Assembly: GCA_013203065.1 (NCBI GenBank)
Contig: JABMQV010000818.1
Span: forward strand, 1-6,848
Origin: Desulfobacteraceae bacterium
GTDB lineage: Bacteria > Desulfobacterota > DSM-4660 > Desulfatiglandales > Desulfatiglandaceae
Direction: 5' to 3'
DNA length: 6,848 nt
The translations under genes were made by a program, and so were the position numbers. Below the pieces are notes generated by a model, which ran no database searches, was not told where the DNA came from, and worked only from the letters and a program-made list of their open reading frames with translations. This document shows positions 1 through 5,693 of the stretch, piece after piece. Numbering within the stretch: the first letter of the stretch is position 1; each line of letters starts with the position of its first letter.

Positions 1-356
1 AACTCAATTACCTCCAAGCCTCCCCAGCCAAAGGCCACGGCCACGGCCGCAAAACCCAACAACTGATCCTCTTTTTCCTCTATCATGGGCACCACAAGCT
101 CCTCCCATTCCCGGGAATTGCGGATCCCGTGGAAAGTCGCATAACCACACTCATGGGCCGCCTCTATGAGGAGTGTTTCTGATTCTGCCTGTCGTTCAAC
201 GCCCATCCTGGTTTCGAAATCAAAAGAGAGCCGATTGTAATATTCCACAAAGAAAAGGGAAAGGTAGACCCCAAAGAGGGGAATAATCCCCTTTGCATCC
301 CGAATCAGACCCCCCTCCATAACAGCGTGAATAATCTTGTTTCCCTCAAACCCCAT
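1..356 (-). CDS. V4R-like domain protein, partial (runs off left edge)
   Basis: This minus-strand frame opens at ATG 356-354 and stays open for 118 codons to the window edge, so the C-terminus is missing. The ATG directly follows the TAG stop (359-357) of the upstream V4R gene. A GGAGG motif (complement of 362-366) lies five bases before it, inside the end of that gene, which implies translational coupling. The residues LLIEAAHECGYATFHGI (62-78), followed by a stretch ending GFAAVAVAFGWGGLEVIE (101-118), resemble the V4R (4-vinyl reductase) layout: a helix with a Gly-rich turn, then a small-residue strand with G-W-G. V4R domains bind small hydrophobic molecules in sensor proteins and occur in the BchJ protein linked to bacteriochlorophyll synthesis. 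The function here is unknown. A hydrophobic run at 25-37 is too short and mixed to call a membrane segment. Coding status is firm; the family call is tentative. Confidence 0.72.
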   Translation of the reverse strand, partial: MGFEGNKIIHAVMEGGLIRDAKGIIPLFGVYLSLFFVEYYNRLSFDFETRMGVERQAESETLLIEAAHECGYATFHGIRNSREWEELVVPMIEEKEDQLLGFAAVAVAFGWGGLEVIE

Positions 357-878
357 CTAACCCTCCACCACCCGGAAGACACACTCTTCTTTGCGCATCA
401 TTTTGCAATCCCGTTCCTCAACAGCATAATATCCAAGAGGATGCTTGTAGATCGCCTCCATAATTCCCGCAATCCATCCCCGGGAGAAATGACAACCCGG
501 CGTATCGCGTCTTCCGTGCTTTGCAAGCCATCCGGTTACATGATGGCTTGACTGGCAGACAATTTGCCCCCCCCGGGGACCCACCTTTTGAAAATGAATA
601 ATACCCAGACCACAGTTTTGATAAATGGTGGAGGCGAGTTCTAATTTTGATTTAATGGTCCTGATGGGTTTATGTTGGGCAAGATAGGATAGGAAACCGG
701 AATAGGTTACCGCTTCTGCCACCTGGTACAATAACCGGATACCTTCCTCTCCCAGCGTATCTTCCAACATCTTTTGGAGGTTGATATTGTAATGATGGCA
801 ATGCATCGCGATGGGTAACCCAGAGAGAATAACCCTGTGACCTTCACGTGCAAGCTTGGTTCGCCACTCATCAGGCAC
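357..878 (-). CDS. V4R (4-vinyl reductase-like) domain protein
   Basis: This complete 173-residue protein reads from GTG 878-876. The start is fixed by an AGGAGG ten bases upstream and an in-frame TGA just before that site, so no longer form exists. The N-terminal half carries a MHCHHYN motif (25-31) that I associate with a group of stand-alone V4R-type proteins. The C-terminal half is V4R-like: QSSHHVTGW (109-117), then HGRRDTPGCHFSRGWIAGI (121-139), then a final E154-x3-C158-x7-C166 pattern with C-x-F. The clustered His and Cys residues (H25, C26, H27, H28, H111, H112, C129, C158, C166) could bind a metal or a ligand; this is inference. There is no signal peptide or membrane segment, so it is probably cytosolic. 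It is first in a two-gene minus-strand unit and diverges from the acyl-CoA dehydrogenase. A ligand-sensing or accessory role is plausible; enzyme activity is not shown. Confidence 0.82.
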   Translation of the reverse strand: MPDEWRTKLAREGHRVILSGLPIAMHCHHYNINLQKMLEDTLGEEGIRLLYQVAEAVTYSGFLSYLAQHKPIRTIKSKLELASTIYQNCGLGIIHFQKVGPRGGQIVCQSSHHVTGWLAKHGRRDTPGCHFSRGWIAGIMEAIYKHPLGYYAVEERDCKMMRKEECVFRVVEG

Positions 879-888
879 CTTGCTATCT

Positions 889-894
889 CCTCCT
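889..894 (-). promoter_or_regulatory. Ribosome binding site setting a GTG start
   Basis: The plus-strand bases cctcct read AGGAGG on the minus strand, ten bases before GTG 878. It is the only good ribosome binding site near the start of this frame. It supports GTG initiation over the internal ATG at codon 25. Confidence 0.75.
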
Positions 895-949
895 CAAAAA
901 TAAGGGGTTCTTAGAGCTTGCGCAGGCCCGTAGCCTTGTCAATGCTAAC

Positions 950-978
950 ATACTAAGAAACAGGAACTTTTGGGTCAA
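950..978 (-). promoter_or_regulatory. Candidate sigma-70 promoter for the V4R pair
   Basis: On the minus strand a TTGACC (978-973, five of six matches to the -35 consensus) is followed after exactly 17 bases by TAGTAT (955-950, four of six to the -10). Transcription would start near 943 and give a leader of about 65 bases before GTG 878. The spacing is ideal, but the -10 is only moderate and the call rests on consensus matching alone. Confidence 0.4.
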
Positions 979-1020
979 CAAAAATTCTTGCGAACGCTTT
1001 CTTTGAAAAATTGGTATGAA

Positions 1021-1269
1021 TTTAGCTTTTTCAAGATTGGCGCTTGAAAAGGGGAATGGGGGTGCCGTTTTGAAGGGTGTAACCTTGTCTGAGCCCGTTA
1101 GAGAGCGTTAAGAAATCACGGACAGGGACGTTACCAAAAACGATAAGACTTTCGCGGAAGTACTTCCCCCTATTTTCTCCCACGGCACGTGATTGCTTTA
1201 CGCTCTCTTACGGGCGAGTTTTACGCCCGAAAAATGGAACCTCCATTCCCCTGGTTTTAAAAGGCTAAA
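1021..1269. repeat. Large imperfect inverted repeat (fold-back, MITE-like element)
   Basis: The core spans 1051-1251. Its ends are a perfect nine-base pair, GGGGAATGG (1051-1059) and CCATTCCCC (1243-1251). The inner arms 1094-1120 and 1188-1214 match as inverted copies at 24 of 27 positions. Between these, further short blocks match in order (GGT, CC, TTTT, GGG, GTAA), so the arms are homologous over about 65-70 bases with small indels. A weaker outer pair, 1021-1031 and 1259-1269, matches at 10 of 11. The centre holds a perfect 12-base palindrome, GGAAGTACTTCC (1156-1167). A secondary hairpin with CGGGCG/CGCCCG stems sits at 1211-1229. No convincing frame lies within it and I find no clear target-site duplication. 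A non-autonomous mobile element is the simplest reading; a structured RNA or transcription-blocking hairpin is an alternative. Confidence 0.7.
1028..1050. repeat. 8-bp stem inverted repeat TTTTCAAG/CTTGAAAA
   Basis: TTTTCAAG (1028-1035) and CTTGAAAA (1043-1050) form a perfect eight-base stem with a seven-base loop at the left edge of the fold-back element. A U-tract is absent on both strands, so it is not a standard intrinsic terminator. It shares the TTCAAG/CTTGAA half-sites with the palindrome at 1320-1331. Confidence 0.5.
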
Positions 1270-1319
1270 GTGTTACAAAAATTAATGTTTCATGTGGCCT
1301 TATCATTGTCATTGAACAT

Positions 1320-1331
1320 TTCAAGCTTGAA
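1320..1331. repeat. 12-bp perfect palindrome TTCAAGCTTGAA
   Basis: A perfect 12-base palindrome lies about 220 bases before the dehydrogenase start, in the divergent spacer. Palindromes of this size are typical of sites bound by dimeric regulators, but no cognate regulator is visible and chance occurrence cannot be excluded. Confidence 0.35.
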
Positions 1332-1422
1332 TGCCGACACAGTCTGTCGTATCATCCAGTTCTCCGCCTCACCGGCTGGAGCATGATTTTCTTTTGGCAG
1401 ACTTGTGTTCCCTGACCAGTGA

Positions 1423-1536
1423 GATTTATTTGAGGGGCTTGGCCAATCTGCTAAGGGTCTGCGCAAGAATAACTTCGCAGAATTGGTGCGGATCATTGGC
1501 CCGGCCAACCCACTGAGAACACATAAAATATCATAA
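1423..1536 (+). pseudogene. Possible C-terminal remnant of a lost upstream gene
   Basis: The frame in phase with the TAA at 1534-1536 is open for 37 codons after a TGA at 1420-1422. It reads like real protein, with a stretch KNNFAELVRIIGPANPLRTH (residues 15-34) and terminal KIS. It has no start codon with a ribosome binding site. Its stop overlaps the AAGGAGG of the acyl-CoA dehydrogenase gene, the usual geometry between adjacent operon genes. Upstream, the other two forward frames also give short protein-like stretches interrupted by stops; one of them, around 1365-1460 in a different phase, ends SEIYLRGLANLLR and could join this frame after a single indel. I read it as the 3' end of a gene lost by deletion and frameshift, perhaps linked to the fold-back element next to it. 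I do not recognise the family. Confidence 0.38.
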
Positions 1537-1541
1537 GGAGG
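1536..1541 (+). promoter_or_regulatory. Ribosome binding site of the acyl-CoA dehydrogenase
   Basis: AGGAGG lies eight bases before ATG 1550 but only five before the in-frame TTG at 1547. Spacing and codon preference favour ATG 1550. The site overlaps the TAA at 1534-1536 of the remnant frame. Confidence 0.8.
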
Positions 1542-1549
1542 AATACTTG

Positions 1550-3169
1550 ATGACGCAGCACGGAAAAATGGACCCTGAAGTCCTATCCATGGTGCTTGAT
1601 ACCATAGAAAAGCTGGAGAGGGAGAAGCTTCCCCTGGAGACCAAGCTGGAGTTGGACAAGAACGGGGAATTTCCTGTGGAACTGATGCAATTTATGTTGG
1701 GGCCTGAAATCGCCCTTCATCTGATCTTTATCCCGGAAGAATATGGCGGACTTGGTGCCGGGGCCACGGAGATCGGTATCGTATCTGAACGGATGGCAAA
1801 GATGGATCTGGCCATAGCCACCTCTTTTTTGGGTATATGCCTTGGTATGGACCCTATCAGGGTGGGTGCTACACCTGAGCAGAAGGAAAAATATATCGGG
1901 AGGATAGCAAAAGAGGGCCTCGTCGTGGCATACGCTGTTACCGAACCAGAGGCGGGCTCCAATGTTCAGGCGCTCAAGACCAAAGCAGAACCTGTGATGG
2001 ATGATACGGGTAAGGTCACAGGCTACAAACTCAATGGTCAAAAACAGTTCATTACAAATGCGGGTGTGGCAGGCCTTTTTACCATCCTTGCTGCTGCCCC
2101 CGGGGGCCCATCCTTTTTCATTGTCGAACCCGGGTCGGAGGGACTTATACCCGGGAAGCATGAGGACAAACACGGAATCCGCGCCTCCGATACCTGCCCT
2201 TTAACCCTGGAAGACCTCTTTGTTCCCGTTGAGAACCTGATTGGGGGCGTGGAAGGCCAAGGGCTGAAACAGGCCAATCAGGTGTTTGGCTATACAAGGC
2301 TTATGGTGGCCACATTTGGCCTGGGCGGAGGCACTGCCGCCCTGGAGAGGGCCATCGCCTATTCCAAGGAGAGGGTTCAGTTCGGGACGACGTTGGCCGA
2401 AAAACAGGGCTATACTCACAAACTCCTGGTCCCAAACGCGGTCAGGCTAGAGGCGGCCCGTGCATTTATCGAGGCCACGGCCAGGAGGCTCGATACTGAG
2501 GAGGAGGATCTCCAGGTGGAGGGCTCAATTGCCAAGTATTTTGCCACAGAGGCGGGCGATGCCATGGCCAATGACGCCATCCAGGCCTTCGGTGGATACG
2601 GTTATATAAGGGAGTACGAGGTCGAAAAGATCAAGAGGGATGTCAAGATCCTGACCATATATGAGGGAACCAGTGAAATACAGAGAAATATCATCTCCAT
2701 GTTCCGGCTCAGAAACACGGTCCGTTCCAAGGGGAGTTTTTACGGCGAGATGGCCGAGGGTCTGGATAAGCTGCCTGAAGAATCGGGTGGACCGTTGCTG
2801 GCAAGGGCGATGCGAATCTTGAATAGTGTTATCCTGAACGCGCGAAAAAATAAGCTCACAAAGTCTCAATATGTGATGTTCCTGCTGGCGGACATGATGA
2901 CCTGGGCCGAGGTGGGCTGTGCCCTCTGTCACAAGGCCGTGGTCTACCAGGGGGAGCAGAATTCTTCTCCCTCATTTCTGAAGGCCGCTGCCAGGCTTTT
3001 TGTCAGAGAGATTTTTGAAAAAGTCTATCTGAATGGTCTCAGGATCGTATCCGGTTGTGATCAGCGGATCGAAGAGGTGGCGCAGGAACTAAATTCCCTG
3101 AATGTGGGCAATGCCATGCGGGGCAGCCTCAAAGATATGAATCTTGTGGCTCAGGAACTGGTAAAATGA
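1550..3169 (+). CDS. Acyl-CoA dehydrogenase with C-terminal extension
   Basis: This 539-residue FAD flavoprotein should catalyse alpha,beta-desaturation of an acyl-CoA thioester and pass electrons to an electron-transfer flavoprotein. The N-terminal helical domain (about 1-125) is followed by the first family signature AYAVTEPEAGSN (127-138). The beta domain ends near EDLFVPVENLIGG (221-233). The FAD-contact motif RVQFGTTLAEKQ is at 275-286. The second signature, QAFGGYGYIREYEVEKIKRD, is at 345-364. Glu372 in IYEGTSEIQ aligns with the catalytic base of medium-chain dehydrogenases. Short-chain members are about 380 residues; this protein continues with a further helical region of about 150 residues (390-539), as in very-long-chain-type enzymes. 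That may favour longer or bulky acyl chains, but the substrate cannot be read. It is cytosolic as seen. A TTG at 1547 is a possible but less likely start. The helicase gene starts 22 bases after the stop, suggesting cotranscription. I see no convincing promoter directly upstream. Confidence 0.95.
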   Translation: MTQHGKMDPEVLSMVLDTIEKLEREKLPLETKLELDKNGEFPVELMQFMLGPEIALHLIFIPEEYGGLGAGATEIGIVSERMAKMDLAIATSFLGICLGMDPIRVGATPEQKEKYIGRIAKEGLVVAYAVTEPEAGSNVQALKTKAEPVMDDTGKVTGYKLNGQKQFITNAGVAGLFTILAAAPGGPSFFIVEPGSEGLIPGKHEDKHGIRASDTCPLTLEDLFVPVENLIGGVEGQGLKQANQVFGYTRLMVATFGLGGGTAALERAIAYSKERVQFGTTLAEKQGYTHKLLVPNAVRLEAARAFIEATARRLDTEEEDLQVEGSIAKYFATEAGDAMANDAIQAFGGYGYIREYEVEKIKRDVKILTIYEGTSEIQRNIISMFRLRNTVRSKGSFYGEMAEGLDKLPEESGGPLLARAMRILNSVILNARKNKLTKSQYVMFLLADMMTWAEVGCALCHKAVVYQGEQNSSPSFLKAAARLFVREIFEKVYLNGLRIVSGCDQRIEEVAQELNSLNVGNAMRGSLKDMNLVAQELVK

Positions 3170-3191
3170 GTTCTGAATTGGCTAATGGCCC

Positions 3192-5543
3192 ATGACAAAC
3201 CCCAAAACCTACCAGCATCCACGCCACGGAAAAGGTCATCCCAAGAGGCATGGCACGAGAACACCCTCCATTGGGAAAAAGGGTCACAGGAGGCCGGCTA
3301 AGGCAAGGATAGATCCAGGGCTGAAGGCCACGTTCCTGAGGATTGGTGTCCCCGAGTCCGAACCCTTCCAACCGGACCCTTTTCAGTTGGAAGCCCTGGA
3401 ACTGATCAAAGACTATGATGTCCTCGTGAGTGCCCCCACGGGCGCGGGAAAGACCTGGATAGCCTCGCAAACCATCACTTCCTATCTCTCCAAAGGCCTG
3501 CGGGTCTGGTACGCATCACCCCTAAAGGCCCTTTCCAACTCAATCTACCATGAATTTTGCCGTGAATTTGGACCTCGCCTTTGCGGTATCCTGACGGGAG
3601 ACCGAAAGGAGAACCCGGATGCCCCCGTCATTGTTGGTACGACCGAAATCCTCCGAAACCAGCTCTATGACGCCATGTACAAAGGCATCAGTATCCGGGC
3701 AGACCTGGTTATCCTCGACGAGGCCCATTATCTGAGCGATCCTGAAAGGGGGGTGGTCTGGGAAGAGGTCTTGATCTACCTCCCCCCGAAGGTAAGGCTT
3801 CTCCTTCTCTCTGCCACCATCTCAAATGCGGAGCAGGTCTGCGCGTGGCTTGAAAAAAACCGCGGGTGCCCAAACAGAGTCGTACTCTCGGAGGACCGCC
3901 CCGTCCCCCTGGAAATGCTTTTTCTCTTCCCCGACGGCCTCATAAGCCATTTGGGAGGGGAAAAAAGGCTCAACCCCAGGGTAAACAAATTCCTTTCATC
4001 CCATCCGGTGAGAAGGAGAGGGAGACCCGAAAGGATCGAATACGGGAAGATAATAGGATATCTGCGAGAATTTGATCTATTGCCCGCCATCTTTTTCCTG
4101 AAGTCGAGGGCCGACTGTGACAGGGCCATTTTGGACTGCTCCCCCGTGATGACGCCCCAAGAGGATCGGAGGCGTCTACGTGATACCGTCAGAACATTTC
4201 TGAAAGATTATCCTCACCTCAAGGGACATCGACAGATGCGCTCTCTCCTGGAGTCCAGGGTGGGGTCCCATCATGCCGGTCAATTGCCCTACTGGAAGGT
4301 TCTCATCGAGAGAATCATGAACAGCGGATACCTGGAGGCCATCTTCGCCACCTCAACGGTCGCCGCCGGGGTGAATTTCCCTGCCAGGACAGTGGCACTT
4401 GTTCAGAGCGACCGATACAATGGGCATGAATTTACGGAACTTACGGCCACCGAACTTCATCAGATGATCGGTCGGGCAGGGAGAAGGGGGAAAGACCATA
4501 TCGGATTTGCCTTAATTATACCGGGGCGATTCCAGGACCCACAGCTCATCCATGAGTTAAGGGGGTCGCCGCCGGAGCCGATCATGAGTCAGATCCATAT
4601 CAATTTTTCAATGACCCTTAATCTGCTCCTCTCCCATAGCCTTTTGGGGGTCAAGGAACTCCTGGAACGATCATTTGCCGCATTTCAGGGGACAAAGGCG
4701 GCATCTTCTCTCCAGAAACGGTGGGATCAGACCTTGACGGCGATAGAAAAGGCCCTGCCGCACGGAAAGTGCAACACCAGCGATCCCTTCGAGGTCGTGG
4801 AGAATATCGACAAGAGATCCGAGTTCCGCGAAGGGAAAGGTGGGACAGCTTCATTTCCCTGCAACGAGTGCCGATGCCTGAAGGGCTGCCCGGGGAAGAG
4901 GAAGGGCAAGCTTAGTACGTTGTTAAAGACCTTTCGGCTCCTCTCTGCACACCTGGAAGAACTGGAGGGGGGTCTGTGGCTCAGCTTTAAGCGACATGTG
5001 CGGTTTTTAAAGGAGACCGGGTTTGTGGACGAAACAAACCGGCTGACGCCCGATGGCCACTGGGCGTCCAATCTTAGACTGGACCAACCCCTGCTGATTG
5101 CAGAGGTCATCAGGAAGAGGGCGCTTGAGGGCGCCCTTCCCGAGACCCTTGCAGGGGCGCTTGCTCCGTTTGTCTGGGACAGGGACGCGCAGGTGGAGGT
5201 AAGGACCAGCGGAAGTTTTGACCTGAAAGAGATTGAGGACATTTGCTACAACGTACGTGATTCCATCGAAGGCATTGAGGGGCTCAAAAAAAGAAGGGGG
5301 TTCGAAAACCCCCCAATCCTGTTCTGGCCCTCGGCAGCTCTCTTTATGTGGGCGCGGGGTCTCCCCTGGGAGCGTCTTTTGACGTTGGTCCCTGTTAACG
5401 AAGGGGACATGGCATCGCTGATCATGAGGACGGCAGACCACCTGCGACAGGTCGTGAGCCTCAGGGAGACACATCCCGGGATTGCCTCGGTCGCTGAGGA
5501 GGCTGTTGGTCTTATCCTGAGAGAACCGGTGTATATTGTGTGA
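3192..5543 (+). CDS. Ski2-like DEAH-box RNA helicase with DSHCT-like C-terminus
   Basis: This 783-residue superfamily 2 helicase probably unwinds RNA using ATP. The motifs appear in order: FQ of a Q-like region (64-65), Walker A APTGAGKT (81-88), ASPLKALSN (108-116), GTTEILRN (149-156), DEAH (176-179), SAT (207-209), GSHHAGQLP (358-365), motif V STVAAGVNFPA (388-398) and motif VI QMIGRAGRRG (424-433). The GSHHAG and AAGVNFPA forms are typical of the Ski2/Mtr4/HelY group. The C-terminus (about 598-783) ends in a DSHCT-like region with NEGDMASLIMRTADHLRQV (736-754). Before it lies a cysteine cluster, C557-x2-C560-x-C562-x3-C566, followed by KRKGK, which could hold zinc or an Fe-S centre (inference). 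The first 39 residues are very basic and His-rich. ATG 3192 lacks a clear ribosome binding site, but an in-frame TAA at 3183-3185 excludes a longer form. The 22-base gap suggests reinitiation or coupling after the dehydrogenase. Confidence 0.93.
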   Translation: MTNPKTYQHPRHGKGHPKRHGTRTPSIGKKGHRRPAKARIDPGLKATFLRIGVPESEPFQPDPFQLEALELIKDYDVLVSAPTGAGKTWIASQTITSYLSKGLRVWYASPLKALSNSIYHEFCREFGPRLCGILTGDRKENPDAPVIVGTTEILRNQLYDAMYKGISIRADLVILDEAHYLSDPERGVVWEEVLIYLPPKVRLLLLSATISNAEQVCAWLEKNRGCPNRVVLSEDRPVPLEMLFLFPDGLISHLGGEKRLNPRVNKFLSSHPVRRRGRPERIEYGKIIGYLREFDLLPAIFFLKSRADCDRAILDCSPVMTPQEDRRRLRDTVRTFLKDYPHLKGHRQMRSLLESRVGSHHAGQLPYWKVLIERIMNSGYLEAIFATSTVAAGVNFPARTVALVQSDRYNGHEFTELTATELHQMIGRAGRRGKDHIGFALIIPGRFQDPQLIHELRGSPPEPIMSQIHINFSMTLNLLLSHSLLGVKELLERSFAAFQGTKAASSLQKRWDQTLTAIEKALPHGKCNTSDPFEVVENIDKRSEFREGKGGTASFPCNECRCLKGCPGKRKGKLSTLLKTFRLLSAHLEELEGGLWLSFKRHVRFLKETGFVDETNRLTPDGHWASNLRLDQPLLIAEVIRKRALEGALPETLAGALAPFVWDRDAQVEVRTSGSFDLKEIEDICYNVRDSIEGIEGLKKRRGFENPPILFWPSAALFMWARGLPWERLLTLVPVNEGDMASLIMRTADHLRQVVSLRETHPGIASVAEEAVGLILREPVYIV

Positions 5544-5693
5544 CCCAACCCCGAATAAGGAAATTGAAGATTGGTGGGGTTCCGGTGTTTCTTGAAGGCG
5601 CTGCGAGCCGGAGGCCAACATTCCACTATTCCATTGTTCCAATTGTGAGCGAAGCGAACTAAGTTCGACCATCAACAATGAAAGGAGAAAAAG
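5544..5693 (+). other. 150-bp intergenic gap before the OYE-type gene
   Basis: The gap holds no reading frame worth calling. AACCCC (5547-5552) and GGGGTT (5576-5581) could pair as a six-base stem with a 23-base loop, but no T-tract follows, so I do not call a terminator. A short CGAAC/GTTCG inverted repeat lies at 5655-5667. The eight-base-period TTCCA repeat is at 5619-5642. The gap is long enough for a separate promoter, but I find no convincing -35/-10 pair. Confidence 0.5.
5619..5642 (+). repeat. Three 8-base units around TTCCA
   Basis: CATTCCAC, TATTCCAT and TGTTCCAA lie end to end with an eight-base period and a common TTCCA core. They sit in the 150-base gap between the helicase and the OYE-type gene, about 50 bases before the latter's start. 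Possible explanations are a degenerate microsatellite, a regulator site or chance. Confidence 0.45.

Noticed and set aside
937..942. Perfect minus-strand TTGACA as a -35 box for the V4R genes
   Set aside because: No acceptable -10 lies 16-18 bases downstream; the best match (TCTAAG) would need a 21-base spacer. The TTGACC/TAGTAT pair at 950-978 is better spaced.
1011..1027. Sigma-54-like TTGG...N10...GC match on the plus strand
   Set aside because: It departs from consensus at several key positions, lies more than 500 bases before the dehydrogenase start, and no sigma-54 activator is in the window.
1290..1508. 72-codon minus-strand frame in the divergent spacer
   Set aside because: It has no good ribosome binding site or recognisable motif, and it runs opposite to the likely gene remnant on the plus strand.
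1331..1516. 61-codon plus-strand frame in the divergent spacer as an intact small gene
   Set aside because: No ribosome binding site precedes ATG 1331 and a stop lies directly before it. Part of the frame may belong to the decayed gene, but it is not an intact gene.
1583..2173. Long minus-strand frame opposite the dehydrogenase
   Set aside because: It lies wholly inside a firmly identified gene and shows no motifs; it is a shadow of the real frame's codon bias.
5547..5581. Intrinsic terminator after the helicase
   Set aside because: The stem is only six bases with a 23-base loop, and no T-tract follows.
5007..5678. 223-codon minus-strand frame opposite the 3' end of the helicase
   Set aside because: It overlaps the conserved C-terminal domain of the helicase, shows no domain, and has a composition expected of an antisense shadow.
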